A DNA stretch of 64,000 nucleotides from Hyperoplus lanceolatus (GCA_026929865.2 CM049415.1:873501-937500); one strand, 5' to 3'. Shown: positions 49,863 to 61,424, counted from the first letter of the stretch. Notes: generated by a model not told the origin, from the letters alone. Program-made: numbers and translations.

Positions 49863-50083
49863 ACTATGGCTGACAAATGAAAGGACATTAAATGAGCAAA
49901 GTAATCAGAATTGGGAGATTTTATTTAGATTTAGTCAAAGATGAAGGTGACAACAATGACGACAACCGTTAAACAATAAAGATCAGAGCCCCATGAACCC
50001 CCTTTCTCCACTACTCTGGCTGTTTCCAGTGCATATAAAAATAAATTAACAACACAGGCTAAAAATCTATTTTGCCTGCTTAC

Positions 50084-50200
50084 CTTGTGCCTGAGGGTCC
50101 AGGTCCAGGTGAGGATGACCAGTCCCCAAACCCAGGCAGACCAGTGAAGACCAGAGCTCCTAATCTCCTTCCTTGGTCCATAATCCCAGAGACTGCAGAC
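50084..50200 (-). CDS. NLR N-terminal exon, divergent repeat type
   Basis: This 117-bp minus-strand exon encodes SAVSGIMDQGRRLGALVFTG followed by LPGFGDWSSSPGPGPSGT. Only the tail (DWS...PGPGPSGTR) matches the other repeat exons, so it is a diverged member. The donor ACAAG/GTAAGC is good. The acceptor was chosen at CCAAG/GTCTGCAG because it alone keeps the 2-base phase; a stronger-looking TCTGCAG 8 bp downstream would break the frame. Confidence is limited for that reason. Confidence 0.5.
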
Positions 50201-50299
50201 CTTGGATCCACATACGATTGCAGTTCAATTAGAGACAGATATTTAAACTAGAGACAAATATTTTTTTTAAAAATGTCATGCATTATTCAACAGTTTTGG

Positions 50300-50478
50300 A
50301 GAGTCAGAGATGAAATGTGTCAGAGAGGGGAATGACATGCAGAGAACGACCCGGGCTGGATTCTAACCCGGGTCTGCTGTGAAGAGGACAGACAGACAGA
50401 CAGACAGACAGACAGAGAGGGGAATGACATGCAGAGAACGACCCGGGCTGGATTCTAACCCGGGTCTGCTGTGAAGAG

Positions 50479-50536
<58 letters not shown>

Positions 50537-50815
50537 GAGGGGAATGACATGCAGAGAACGACCCGGGCTGGATTCTAACCCGGGTCTGCTGTGAAGAGGA
50601 CAGACAGACAGAGAGGGGAATGACATGCAGAGAACGACCCGGGCTGGATTCTAACCCGGGTCTGCTGTGAAGAGGACAGACAGACAGACAGAGAGGGGAA
50701 TGACATAGAGAACGACCCGGGCTGGATTCTAACCCGGGTCTGCTGTGAAGAGGACTGACACTCTATGGAGGGAGGGGGGGGGGGGGGGTCTAACCACTAC
50801 ACCATGAGCGACCCC
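50300..50815 (-). mobile_element. tRNA-derived SINE with internal unit amplified into a minisatellite
   Basis: Read on the minus strand, the head GGTCGCTCATGGTGTAGTGG (A-box like) and a C-run lead to repeated blocks of CAGCAGACCCGGGTTAGAAT (B-box like), CCAGCCCGGGTCGTTCTC and CATTCCCCTCTCTGTC. The B-box block recurs five times, separated by GTCT tracts of different length. A single-copy relative lies at 58421-58765. One unit at about 50701-50753 lacks the GC of ATGCAGAG. Confidence 0.85.
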
Positions 50816-50922
50816 AAAAACAAGTTGGATGTATTTCTTGCCCCTGTAAAGCACTTTGAGCGGCCTTGTGTCTGAGTTGTGCTATAGAAATAAACCTGCC
50901 TTGCCTAGAAACAGTGTCTTAC

Positions 50923-51012
50923 CCTGCAGATTCATGAAATTCGTCAATGATTAGCCGCAATTGATTGCCGATTTCAACTGCAGACACTATCCCTCCTGCG
51001 TGACGTTCCCAT
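50923..51012 (-). CDS. NLR-linked exon with BH3-like motif
   Basis: This 90-bp exon has clean splice sites (GTCTCCAG acceptor, CAGG/GTAAG donor) and the same 2-base phase as the other N-terminal exons. It encodes WERHAGGIVSAVEIGNQLRL followed by IIDEFHESA. The core IGNQLRLIIDEFH matches the BH3 spacing (hydrophobic, x3, Leu, x2, hydrophobic, x, Asp, Glu, Phe). The small residue normally before the Asp is Ile here. Whether this is a functional BH3 or chance similarity cannot be told from sequence alone. Confidence 0.6.
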
Positions 51013-51116
51013 CTGGAGACAAATGTAAAAGATAAAAGTTAAATAGTAAATTAAAGCAAACATGAGATAGATTTTTTGTTTTATGTTTTGTATGTTGTGA
51101 TGGTGCAGGTGCTTGT

Positions 51117-51168
51117 TTGTTTGTTTGTTTGTTTGTTTGTTTGTTTGTTTGTTTGTTTGTTTGTTTGT
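51117..51168. repeat. (TTTG)n microsatellite
   Basis: An uninterrupted TTTG/GTTT tract of about 52 bp in the NLR intron. Confidence 0.95.
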
Positions 51169-51285
51169 GTGTTGTGAAAAAAAGGAAAAACTTTCAATGA
51201 CAATATTGTGAGAAAAATAATTGTTAAAGGAGTAGTAAGTGATTTGGTCCTTTTAGCTAACTTCCTGTCAGTGACTAGCAGTTAG

Positions 51286-51378
51286 CAGTCCCCTCCCTCG
51301 TCCCTACGTCACCACCACATGAACACACAGCAGTCCCCTCCCTCGTCCCTACGTCACCACCACATGAACACACAGCCG
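51286..51378. repeat. Tandem duplication of ~46 bp
   Basis: CAGTCCCCTCCCTCGTCCCT followed by ACGTCACCACCACATGAACA occurs twice in direct succession. Each unit carries an ACGTCAC site. Confidence 0.85.
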
Positions 51379-51563
51379 TCTTCATCAGATAGTGCCGCGA
51401 TGGAGAGCAGCGAGTCATCGTTCACGGGCACAGAGACCCCGCCTCTTTATAGCGCTCTGTCCCCTGATTGGATAAAACGAGCGGGATACTCAAAATTTTA
51501 ACTGGCAATTACTGCAAAGCTGAATGACTGGGAGACCTGTGTTATGAAATGTGCATACTGTTT

Positions 51564-51565
<2 letters not shown>

Positions 51566-51640
<75 letters not shown>
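51566..51640. repeat. (GATA)n microsatellite with duplicated flank
   Basis: A GATA tract follows GTGCATACTGTTTAAGATAG. The same flank precedes the GATA tract at 52545 and recurs at about 52750. Confidence 0.95.
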
Positions 51641-52429
51641 TCCAGTGCAATTGTTTATTCAGCATAAAGTTAAATCGCTCGTCCAGGATGTTACACCGAA
51701 ACACAAAAGCCTTGCGCGATTGAAGCAGCGTTTCACTCGGTGAAACATGGTGTGAGAGAGACACTGTGATGGCGGTGGGTAACGGCGTCATTCACTGTGA
51801 GAACTTGCCGGTGTGAGCCGCCGCGCAGGAAAGCTCTGTGGCTTTACGCGTAAAATGATAGTCGGGGATTCCTGCACGTAAACGTTGTTGAGGGGAAAGG
51901 TTTCCGCTTTCTGATTGCATTTCTCGAGCCTGAATATATTGTGCCATGTCGGCAAACTATCTGCGCGACAAGAGCAAATATACAGTGAGACCCTATCTAT
52001 GAGTGAGACTCACCCCCTCCGTTAGTTTCAGTCTACAGACGAAAAGTTACAACCAGCACCTAAGCATGGACTTCCTTTAAATAAAGCGTCTCATTTTTAT
52101 GATCAGCGCTCTGATGCAAATTCTGAAGTCTGAACATTACGGTGTCAGCTGTGGTGTAGTTTTTTTACTCAAGGTGCACTGCAAAAAAAAAGAAGGCAAT
52201 AAGTCGATCTTTTTGTAGATTCATAGCCTACCTCCTCTTATAAGTCGAAGTACAAATCAATGAATGGTTCACAATCACATCCCTAGTAAAATATTAATAT
52301 TACTCTTAGATTCGAAGGTTTTACTGATTATTTATTTTGTGAGGCTTTTTAGTTGTAGGCTATGTTTGAGGAGCACAATTGGGAGTTTTGTTTATGTAAT
52401 GTTGAAAGAATTGGCTGAATTTTCATTTT

Positions 52430-52531
52430 GGTGCATCCCTACAATGAATAATCGTCTTTAATAACCGTGATTACAATATCAATCAAAATAATCGTGATTA
52501 TCATTTTTGCCATAATCGAGCAGCCCTACTG
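52430..52531. mobile_element. hAT-like terminal fragment
   Basis: TAATCGTGATTATC, CATAATCGAGCAGCCCTAC and GTGCATCCCTAC match the terminal sequences of a common fish hAT family whose ends read TAGGGCTGCTCGATTATG. A second diverged piece lies at about 56850-56920. No transposase is present. Confidence 0.5.
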
Positions 52532-52544
52532 TGCATACTGTTTA

Positions 52545-52551
52545 AGATAGT

Positions 52552-52595
<44 letters not shown>

Positions 52596-52596
52596 C

Positions 52597-52691
<95 letters not shown>

Positions 52692-52729
52692 CAGATAGAT
52701 AGATAGATAGACAGACAGATAGATAGATA
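52545..52729. repeat. (GATA)n microsatellite with GACA interruptions
   Basis: About 185 bp of GATA with a few GACA units, flanked on both sides by copies of TGTGCATACTGTTTAAG. Confidence 0.96.
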
Positions 52730-53235
52730 GAGACCTGTGTTATGAACTGTGCATACTGTTTAAGTGATTGCTGAATGAATATAGAGGGATTTAACACATA
52801 TTTTAACAAAAAAATATCTCTTACTTCCCCTTTAAAGCGGCTACGAGTAACATTTAAATATCTTTTAAACAGCCTCATGTTTCCTCTCATAATCATAAAT
52901 TACCTTTAACAGCAAACGAGACCATCAGTGCAAAGAAAGACGTTTTTATATAGTTTTTATTACTGCTTTTGATCTGGTCGTACACCTAGTCCGATTTTCG
53001 GTTCACGCGTGCAGGCTCTATGGTCACATATCCGTATTGGTCACAGATTTCAGTGTGGCGCAGGAACGCGATTTGAGAAGCCTATCCCTCCAGGTGAGGG
53101 AAGGGGAGCGGGAGCTTTGTTTGAGACAGTTATTTGTCGTCATAATGACTGATAACGGGGCTGAACCATAAAAGAAAAAAAAGAAAATGCAATGAAGAAA
53201 AGCTAAAAGGGAGAGTGATAGGCGGGCGGGAGGGC

Positions 53236-53248
53236 GTTGCCAAGCAAC
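53236..53248. promoter_or_regulatory. RFX X-box-like motif
   Basis: GTTGCCAAGCAAC fits the X-box consensus (GTTGCC, one-base spacer, RGYAAC). It lies in a GC-rich stretch (GGCGGGCGGGAGGG) within a long NLR intron. No associated start was identified. Confidence 0.4.
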
Positions 53249-54027
53249 GTATACACAATTTCACAGAGTGAACCTAGACTGCAGTGTTTACTCCTAAATG
53301 AATGAGCGGTAGCCTACTAAAACAAAGTTTACTTTGCCTCACCAGCATCATCAGATGACCATTATTCATCCGAAATAGTCATTATTTACAACATAAACAC
53401 ATTACCTCATCGTGATCCATACTAACTGCCGTCTCTCGTTCATTCGCTTTGCGTGAGGACACAGGGACTCGTTCAGCTCCGTGAGAGGTGACAATGCATC
53501 AACTCATTGCAATCAGGTGTGTTTAGCACTTACTGGCATTAGTTGATGCTGTGTCACCCATAGACTCACGGAGCCGAAAAGAGTCCGGTGCCCTCACACT
53601 TTCAACACACGGACACGCACCATATTGCTTCCTGATTATTTGAATCTTGCACTCCCTGCACGAGCTAGAAAACAGCTTCACGACAGCTGGCGTCGTAATA
53701 ATACTACCGCTTTTGTTCAAAGGTGTCGCCAACGTGCCGACTTACTCGTAGTAGCTTTAATTAAAATAATTGAAAAATTATCACTGCTACACAGTCATAG
53801 CTATAATTGAGACGTAATAGTTTATCATAACAAACACAAGAAGGTCAACAAACACTTTTTCTTCTTGAATTAAATAGAAAAATCTAAAGTTTTGATTTTG
53901 ATTAAAGCTGCTCCGAGGAACTTTCAGTTTGTGTTCATTCTAGCGCCCCCATTGGACTAAAGCAGTAGTGTTTTCACTACGCCAGCTGTTGTTCCTGGGT
54001 GAGCGTATACCCATGACAAAGGCATTA

Positions 54028-55101
54028 CAGTTTTTCTCAGTTGCTTTGGTGCTTTTCTCAGATCAGAATGAAAATTCTCAGAACTATTAGTTCAACCTCT
54101 GCAACATTGAGTCATTTGAGCACATCATAGTAGCGTTTTCTCCTTCCTCTGAACAAATTGCAAATGCTTTTGGACATGTATCAGTTGCTTTCATACAATT
54201 ATCTGCTGTTTTATAACATTGTCATTTGCTTATGTCAAGTCAGTCAAAATGAACTATACTTATGGATGCTGAATAGTCGTTCCCAATGAAACTAATAGTC
54301 TTCATTTCATTGCTTGAGTCATTACAAACCAAATTGTTGAACTAGTTATCAAATTCTGTCAAGCAAATTTTATACATTTTCTTTATCATAGATACTTTCC
54401 TCGCTGCATTGCAAGGGATAATATCCGTTGTGATGTAGATGAAAATATGTGGCCAGACAGACAGGAACGTCTGGATGTGCCAGAATGATTTACCTATATA
54501 TGTTCAGTTACAATATGTCCTGTTATATTGTTCACATCTGTGCACAGCTCTACCAAAAGGGTGTTTTTTATGTTTGTTCTAAATAAGTGACTGAAGTGTA
54601 TTTTTCTTTTGCACAATGCTGTAGAATTGCAAAGAGCATATACAGTAAAAATGTGAAACATACGTATTCAGTGTCTTGTACTCACTTACTCCCCTAACTA
54701 CAGCAATGTGTAACTTTACTGTAGTTTTCAAATGGCTGTACAAGTAGTGTGTAGTGCTGTCTTGAGCATTTTCAGGTAGTGTCACCGAGTTCTGACCCTT
54801 TTTTTTGCATTGGAAAACACTGAGAGAATAAACTGTCATAATGAAAACATGACAAAGCCATTTGACTATCTTGTTCATAAACGATGGTGTCAAGACTTCT
54901 CATTTTGATGACACTGGCAGTTTCATTGACATGAATACTTGCTTTTGAGGAATAGACTATCCATTTTGAGCAAGTGACGTACTTTTGCAGGTTATCCACT
55001 AGGTTTTGCAGTTTGCACTAATTGTTTTGAGAAACGCACTAACTGCTGTGCACATGTTAATAGTGATGTGAGAAAAGCACCAAAGCCACTGAGAAAAACT
55101 G
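54028..55101. mobile_element. Tc1/mariner-type non-autonomous element
   Basis: The terminal inverted repeats read CAGTTTTTCTCAGT(T/G)GCT and continue TTGGTGCTTTTCTCA. The element is flanked by TA on both sides (54026-54027, 55102-55103). The interior (about 1 kb) is AT-rich with subterminal TTTTCTCA and TTTGAG motifs and no transposase. It lies in the NLR intron just downstream of the start-codon exon. Confidence 0.8.
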
Positions 55102-55135
55102 TAAGAAAAACCTATATAAAAATAGCATTTTTTGC

Positions 55136-55137
55136 AC

Positions 55138-55184
<47 letters not shown>

Positions 55185-55188
55185 GTGT
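55136..55188. repeat. (CTGT)n microsatellite
   Basis: A CTGT tract just downstream (minus strand) of the NLR start-codon exon. Confidence 0.95.
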
Positions 55189-55208
55189 CTGACTGTGTTT
55201 TCTCTCAC

Positions 55209-55300
55209 TGTGTGTCTGAAGGTCCAGGTTCATTACTGGAGTCTGGAGGTTTTTCTTCCTTCTTCTTCACGGCCTCTGCAACGTCCTCATGATCGCTCAT
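55209..55300 (-). CDS. NLR start-codon exon
   Basis: The ATG at 55300 directly follows a CTTTCTAG acceptor. The exon encodes [20 protein letters not shown] followed by SNEPGPSDT, and ends at CACACA/GTGAG in the 2-base phase that fits the BH3-like exon and the other N-terminal exons. The tail EPGPSDT is shared with those exons, which supports one gene. The acceptor is separated by only a few bases from the large GATA/GACA tract upstream. Confidence 0.72.
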
Positions 55301-55302
55301 CT

Positions 55303-55778
<476 letters not shown>

Positions 55779-55881
55779 GATAGATTTTGTTACATAATAA
55801 ACCAGAGATTAGATTATGGGTCGTTGTTACAATGGTATGCTCTTAAATTACATACATGCGTCTGTCTGCCTGTTGTGTGTG

Positions 55882-57215
55882 CAGGGTTTTTCCTGCATTC
55901 AAAAATGTTTAGCGCCCCCCAAAGGAAAATCCTCAGCGCCAAAGTGTTTTGTTTTTTTATATAGATAAATAAATAAAAATCTACTTAAAACGGCTCCACA
56001 TGTGTTTCCATCTCCGCGCCATTCCAGTCATATTACTTGCAATCTCAGTTGTAAAAAAAAAAATCAGGTCGGGGATAATCGTTATTAAACTATCATTGTT
56101 CCGCTCGCCGGGGCATGCAGGCTTATAAATGCAGCAAACCCTTTCAGCCGTGAGCTCCGCTCGGCCCCTCCCTCACCTGAGCTATCGGCTGGTCCAGAGA
56201 GTACGAGGGAGATGTTGCGCATTGCCGGGTGTTTTGAAAAACTTCTAGATGACGAGAATAAAGGTAAAACTAATTGTGTTGTCTGAAAACACTTCAGACT
56301 CACAACAAACTAAAAAAAATGTGCGAGATTTGTCACGCGCGGACACGCGAGTAACATGACATACGCAACCGAGAGACAGAGAGAGAAAGAAAAGTGATAT
56401 ACGACCTGATCTGCACCTTTAAACATCCCGACCAATTTGTTTATTGACTTTAAGTCGAGTCATAGTGGTCTATGACCAAGCAATCAATGAATAAAAACAC
56501 AGGAAGTTTAAAGCTCCTTAACTCCTGCCACCACAACTGTCAACACTACAATGCAACTGCCTCTCCAGCCAGCTCCATGACATAAATAAATCATGCCCTT
56601 ACATTCAATGCTAGCAAAAGACGTGCCCTATCAACACCATTTACAACTGGTTATTTTTATTTTGACATATTTTTATTAAATTATTAAAAATATGTTTCAC
56701 TTATTTAGCCTATTTCTATTCTCCCTGTTTTCAGTTCAATTAGGCCTTTGTTTAAAGTCCAAAGTCATGGTGTTATTAGAAAAAAACCTTGTTAAAAGTA
56801 AAATAAATGCATAATGTTCTTAAATCAATGATTAACTGTCTTTAAGAATCGTGATAACACAATGTGATTACTCAAAATAATCATGATTATGATTTTTTCA
56901 TAACTGAGCAGCCCTACCTTCTTCCATGGTTTAGATCAATTAAAGTATTAAACAGGTAGGCCTAGTCATTATTAGTATTTTGACTTCATATCTACAGGTT
57001 GTTTATTGTGATTTCATAAGCGTCAGTGAGCTCCATGGTAACGCAGTGATTGACAGGCTGACTGAAATGCTCTTGAGCTGGACAGAAACTCCCCTCTCCC
57101 AACCCAACACCCCTCTTGAAATACACAAACCGTTTGCCTTTACTGTCGCGACCCCAAAAAAAGTCGGTCGCGTACTGACCCCCCAAAGGCCCATTCTGAG
57201 TCAGGAAAAACCCTG
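55882..57215. mobile_element. hAT-like non-autonomous element
   Basis: The ends are inverted repeats CAGGGTTTTTCCTG on both sides, with CCCCCCAAAGG further in at both ends. The flanks are GTGTGTG on either side, so an 8-bp target duplication cannot be separated from the microsatellite. The interior is about 1.3 kb with a GC-rich patch at 56090-56220 and a second hAT-like fragment near 56850-56920. No transposase frame is present. Confidence 0.65.
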
Positions 57216-57399
57216 ATGTGTGTGTGTGTGTCTTTACATATTGTCACTTTCTAACTTCAAACAGTGTTCCAGGGATCACAATTTCCTTTGAGGAAAGTTT
57301 GTTTATTCAGTTATGAGAATAAACCTTAGTAAATGTTTCACTTCTCTGACACACACAAAGTTACGTAGTGCACCTTTAAACATTCAGTGTTAATACACA

Positions 57400-57580
57400 G
57401 CCTGGGATCAATAAACTGGTATGTAAACAAAGGGTTAGCCTATAGATGGCTCACCTCACACACAGTACAGACAGGTAGTGGATCATGAGATATTCACTGA
57501 TTATGACAAAGTGATTTTGAAAACAAGCGTTCTCCAGAATCACTGACTCCACCTTTAACAGGCTGCTATTGGGTCATGTT
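57400..57580 (-). repeat. Copy 1 of a fold-back MITE family
   Basis: Shares GATCAATAAACTGG, ATGTAAACAAAGGG, GTACAGACAGGTAGTGGATC and AAGCGTTCTCCAGAATCACT with the copies at 58040-58345 and 61425-61660, but in the opposite orientation. Confidence 0.7.
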
Positions 57581-57760
57581 ACAGTAGAGACACAGTCCAC
57601 ATTAGGCCTGTTAAACCTGTCACTACATTAAAGTAAACACAAGGATTTATCAGCTGTTTAATAAGACATACAATAATCCACATTTTGATGAGCTCATGTA
57701 TTTATTCTGTTAGTTGTTTTTAAGCCCAAACCCTGACAGTAAAGAGAGAGAGAGTCTTAC

Positions 57761-57850
57761 CGTGTGTCTGCTCTGACGCTCTCAACTTTAGTCCGTCAAA
57801 ACAGCTGTACACTCTTCCTGCTTTCACACACTTCCTCTACACGCGCACAC
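57761..57850 (-). other. Probable NLR 5' UTR exon
   Basis: The minus strand reads GAGAGCGTCAGAGCAGACAC then ACG/GTAAGACTC, a strong donor, with no ATG in the exon. It precedes the start-codon exon at 55300 on the same strand, so it probably holds the transcription start. The upper boundary is arbitrary. CA repeats lie immediately upstream. Confidence 0.5.
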
Positions 57851-57932
57851 ACACACACACACACACACACCCACGCACACACACACACACACACACAAAC
57901 GGGCGTATTATAACACATACACACACACACAC
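57842..57932. repeat. (CA)n microsatellites
   Basis: Three CA tracts separated by short interruptions. Confidence 0.9.
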
Positions 57933-58039
57933 TCTGTCAGGTGGCGCCCTCCTGTGGTAGGCAATGGAAGTGCATTTCTACAGCACACTTCAGACACAAT
58001 TAGGGATTGTAAAGTGTATTACAGGGGCATAACAATATG

Positions 58040-58345
58040 CTTCATTTAAAGGTGGAGTGAGTGATTCTGGAGAACGCTTGTTGATAAAATCTCTTTTTGT
58101 CAAAATCAGTGAATATCTCCTCATGATCCACTACCTGTCTGTTCTGTGTGTGCTGGAAATAATTCAGGTGTTAATACGCAGCCTAGGCTCTGTAAACTGG
58201 TATGTAAATAAAGGGGCCATAGTAGCTAGCAACATGCCCGTTTACAGAGCCTAGACTGTGTATTAACACTGGATTTTTTTTCAGTGCACTCACAGTACAG
58301 ACAGGTAGTGGATCATGAGGAGATATTAGGATCAATAAACCAGTT
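58040..58345 (+). repeat. Copy 2 of a fold-back MITE family
   Basis: Starts AAAGGTGGAGTGAGTGATTC followed by TGGAGAACGCTTGTTG. It contains the inverted pair CAGCCTAGGCTCTGTAAAC and GTTTACAGAGCCTAGACTG around about 45 bp, and ends near GTACAGACAGGTAGTGGATC. Confidence 0.75.
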
Positions 58346-58420
58346 TGTCTGGACAGTGAAACCAAACAATAAATCATGTCATCAGTTTTATTAAAATTGT
58401 ATTGACATAATACTTGTTGT

Positions 58421-58610
58421 GCTCATGGTGTAGTGGTTAAACCTCCCACCCCCCCCCCCCCCCCCCCATAGAGTCTCAGTCCTCATAACAGCAGACCCGG
58501 GTTAGAATCCCCGCCTTCTCTGCTTCATTCCCCTCTCTGTTGTGTGTGCGTCTCCCTTCAGCACCCGGGTTGAATCCAGCCCGGGTCGTTCTCTGCATGT
58601 CATTCCCCTC

Positions 58611-58648
<38 letters not shown>

Positions 58649-58765
58649 CTCTTCACAGCAGACCCGGGTTAGAATCCAGCCCAGGTCGTTCTCTGCATGT
58701 CATTCCCCTCTCTGACACATTTCATCTCTGTCTCTACACACTGTCTAATAAAGCATGGAAAAAGC
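58421..58765 (+). mobile_element. tRNA-derived SINE
   Basis: GCTCATGGTGTAGTGGTTAA is A-box like and CCCGGGTTAGAATCC is B-box like, with a poly(C) tract between them. The body has two CCGGGTYGAATCC-like units and a GTCT tract. The tail CTGTCTAATAAAGCATGGAA is the same as in the SINE at 62682. It is the closest relative of the amplified unit at 50300-50815. Confidence 0.8.
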
Positions 58766-59052
58766 AAAATCATAAAATAAATGATTTGTCATTTGAAGCT
58801 GTATTCAGCCATTATTACCCGCTATTGTTCCCCGTGTCATTGACTTATCAATGCCACATTTTCTGTAATTATATGAAACTGTCTTGTAGAATTATTGTTT
58901 GTTTATATGGATTTGTTGGCATATTTTTCTTTAAAAATGTAGCGTACATTTAAATTTTTTTTGTTAGATTCTAAAAATTCTGCCTGATATAATTAACTAT
59001 TCAGTACAACGTTCTTAAAACCCAGACTTCTTTGTCTTTGCTATGGTCATAA

Positions 59053-59055
59053 GGC

Positions 59056-59092
<37 letters not shown>
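59053..59092. repeat. (GACA)n microsatellite
   Basis: Short GACA tract. Confidence 0.93.
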
Positions 59093-59093
<1 letters not shown>

Positions 59094-59212
59094 TGGGCTC
59101 CAACCTAATTTTGACTGAAAGTTGACGTCCTATAAGCTCCACTAATAACTACTGCACTGCACTGTATCAGAGTGAAGGGATTGAATATTTATATATACGA
59201 TAAATATTGGCT

Positions 59213-59214
<2 letters not shown>

Positions 59215-59296
<82 letters not shown>

Positions 59297-59475
59297 AAGT
59301 GTGAAATTGAGAATGCATTATTCGGGTCTCGTCATAACAGTAGTCCAGTTCCAGTTTGATCCAGTCCGGGTCTTTAGGTCTGATGACAGAAGCCGTTTCA
59401 CCAGAGCAGCAGATATCACTCCGCGGGGTCAGACACTTTTCACACAACACAAACAAATTCACCGATTCCACCGTA

Positions 59476-59560
<85 letters not shown>
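59215..59560. repeat. Two long (CA)n microsatellites
   Basis: CA tracts at about 59215-59292 and 59476-59558 enclose some 180 bp of non-repetitive sequence. Frames through them (poly Thr-His or Cys-Val) are artefacts. Confidence 0.95.
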
Positions 59561-59746
59561 CACAGCGGGCGTGAGACGTGAAGTTCTGTTAAATATTTTT
59601 AATAAAAGTACATTTAATATTCAAAAATGTTTTTTTTAAAAAGTTAGGCTACTCAATTTTATTTATTTTAAAATTCTTTTAACACAATACTTCAAAAATA
59701 AGCAGAATAAAATAAAAATCATGTTACAAAATATACCTATGTATAC

Positions 59747-59748
<2 letters not shown>

Positions 59749-59821
<73 letters not shown>
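59749..59821. repeat. (AT)n microsatellite
   Basis: An AT dinucleotide tract of about 70 bp, upstream of the plus-strand promoter region. Confidence 0.95.
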
Positions 59822-59825
<4 letters not shown>

Positions 59826-59949
59826 TATAATTATTGAGTGATCGAAAAAAGTTGAAATAATAATTAAAAAATATAAAAAATACGCAGAATAAAATAAAAA
59901 GAATGCAACAAAATATATCGTCCTATTCATTCAACTATTAAGTGACCGA

Positions 59950-60281
59950 AAGGGAAAAAAAGTGACCGTTTTCTAAGGACCTACTTCTTCTCCTCCTTCC
60001 GCTGACAGCAGCAGCAGCAGGCGGTGGTTCGGTCGCTCCCAAACATGGCCTCCATGACGGAGCTACCGCTACAACTTTAATTTGTCGCCTATTTTCAGCG
60101 CTAAAAAAACATATTTTTCGGCTGGCTCTTTTACCCCATGGAGCTATAAACTGTACCCGGGAATGTCCCCTTGGAGCACGGCGTGTGAGCCAGGTCTGAC
60201 CCGCGGTACGAGCTCGTTTTGGGCCGTTTTTGGCCGTTAAGTCGCTAAAACCTGGATAGGAAAAAGCGAATCGCATCAAAT
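59950..60281 (+). other. CpG-rich 5' UTR exon and promoter of a downstream gene
   Basis: A GC/CpG-rich stretch (GCAGCAGCAGCAGGCGGTGG, CCCGCGGTACGAGCTCG) ends at a strong donor AAATCA/GTAAGTT. No long frame starts in it on the plus strand. The next plus-strand exon with an acceptor and good start is at 63351, so this is most likely its untranslated first exon. The upstream edge is arbitrary and the transcription start is not determined. Confidence 0.55.
60045..60080 (+). CDS. Upstream ORF in the 5' UTR exon
   Basis: ATG in the context AAACATGGCC opens an 11-residue frame (MASMTELPLQL) ending in TAA at 60078-60080. If the surrounding exon is the 5' UTR of the downstream gene, this uORF, with a G at +4 and an A at -3 relative to the ATG, could reduce main-frame translation. 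It may be a chance ATG. Confidence 0.35.
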   Translation: MASMTELPLQL

Positions 60282-61150
60282 CAGTAAGTTCACCTGTCTA
60301 TTCTCTCACCTGTGTGTCTCTCCACACCTGTATGACACTACCGTACTCACACACACACCTTTCACGGTCGGTAACGGTAACAGCGACCGGGGGATGAACC
60401 GTTTTTCGTCCCCGCGCTTCACCCAACAAGCTAGCTAGCATCGAAGCTAATAATGCTAGCTAGTGATCATCAGTCAACTGGGCGGTCCGAAGGGAAGCTA
60501 GCGGCAAAAAAATGCTAAACTGCATTTAGCTGAAATTTAGACTAATTTTAAGCGAATTTACCGCAATGAGAGTGTCAGCGAACGGTTATTATTGAGAAAT
60601 AGACTGTTATGTAAGGGTTCAACCGCACACACACTGTCCTAGGCTCTGTAATTTATGTTTATTTATCATGTTTTCAGCCGCTACAACTTTACATTATGCT
60701 ACATTTACATTTAATTTAGCTGAGGCACACACACACACACACACACACACTAACCCCTAACCCTTTAGCTGAGGCATGCCTTCCAATAAGTGCATTCAAC
60801 AATGGAGGCTCAAACTCGGCAATACTAATAAACAACAGCAAAAGGTCTGAATACATTATCTTCACTATAAGGTGTAATAGTAGTGTAGTAATTGTTAGGG
60901 CTACATTTAAGTGTAAGTAGTATATAACTGCTAGCTAACTGACTAGCCTGATCAGTGGTTCAATCAATATATTAATGAATGGGTCTGGTTTGAATTTCAA
61001 CATGTGTATAGTCACTTTGCAAATTCTAAAGTTATTACACCTCGAAACTGACACAGTTAACTACATTTCAGTCATTCTATATATCCTTTATTCAACCAGG
61101 AAAGTTTAATTTAGAATATAAAACATTTTCCAAAAATGACCTGGACAAGA
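60282..61150. other. First intron, 5' part
   Basis: No exon seen. Short palindromic GCTAGCTAGC clusters near 60430-60480 and a CA tract at 60726-60750 are the only structure. Confidence 0.4.
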
Positions 61151-61157
61151 AAACTGC

Positions 61158-61311
<154 letters not shown>

Positions 61312-61424
61312 AAACAACACATACAATTCTCATACATGAATAAACAAAGACATTTTCAGAAAAATTAAAAACTTTACGAATAATTGAATTGACCAAGAAA
61401 ACTATCTTCTCTTTCCTTATTAAA

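Noticed and set aside
59938-60279. 113-residue minus-strand frame over the CpG-rich exon
   Set aside because: The plus-strand donor and leader features explain this region better. The frame is a product of GC-rich sequence with few stops.
60750-60772. Telomere-like TAACCC repeats
   Set aside because: Only CTAACCCCTAACCC, two imperfect units next to a CA tract.
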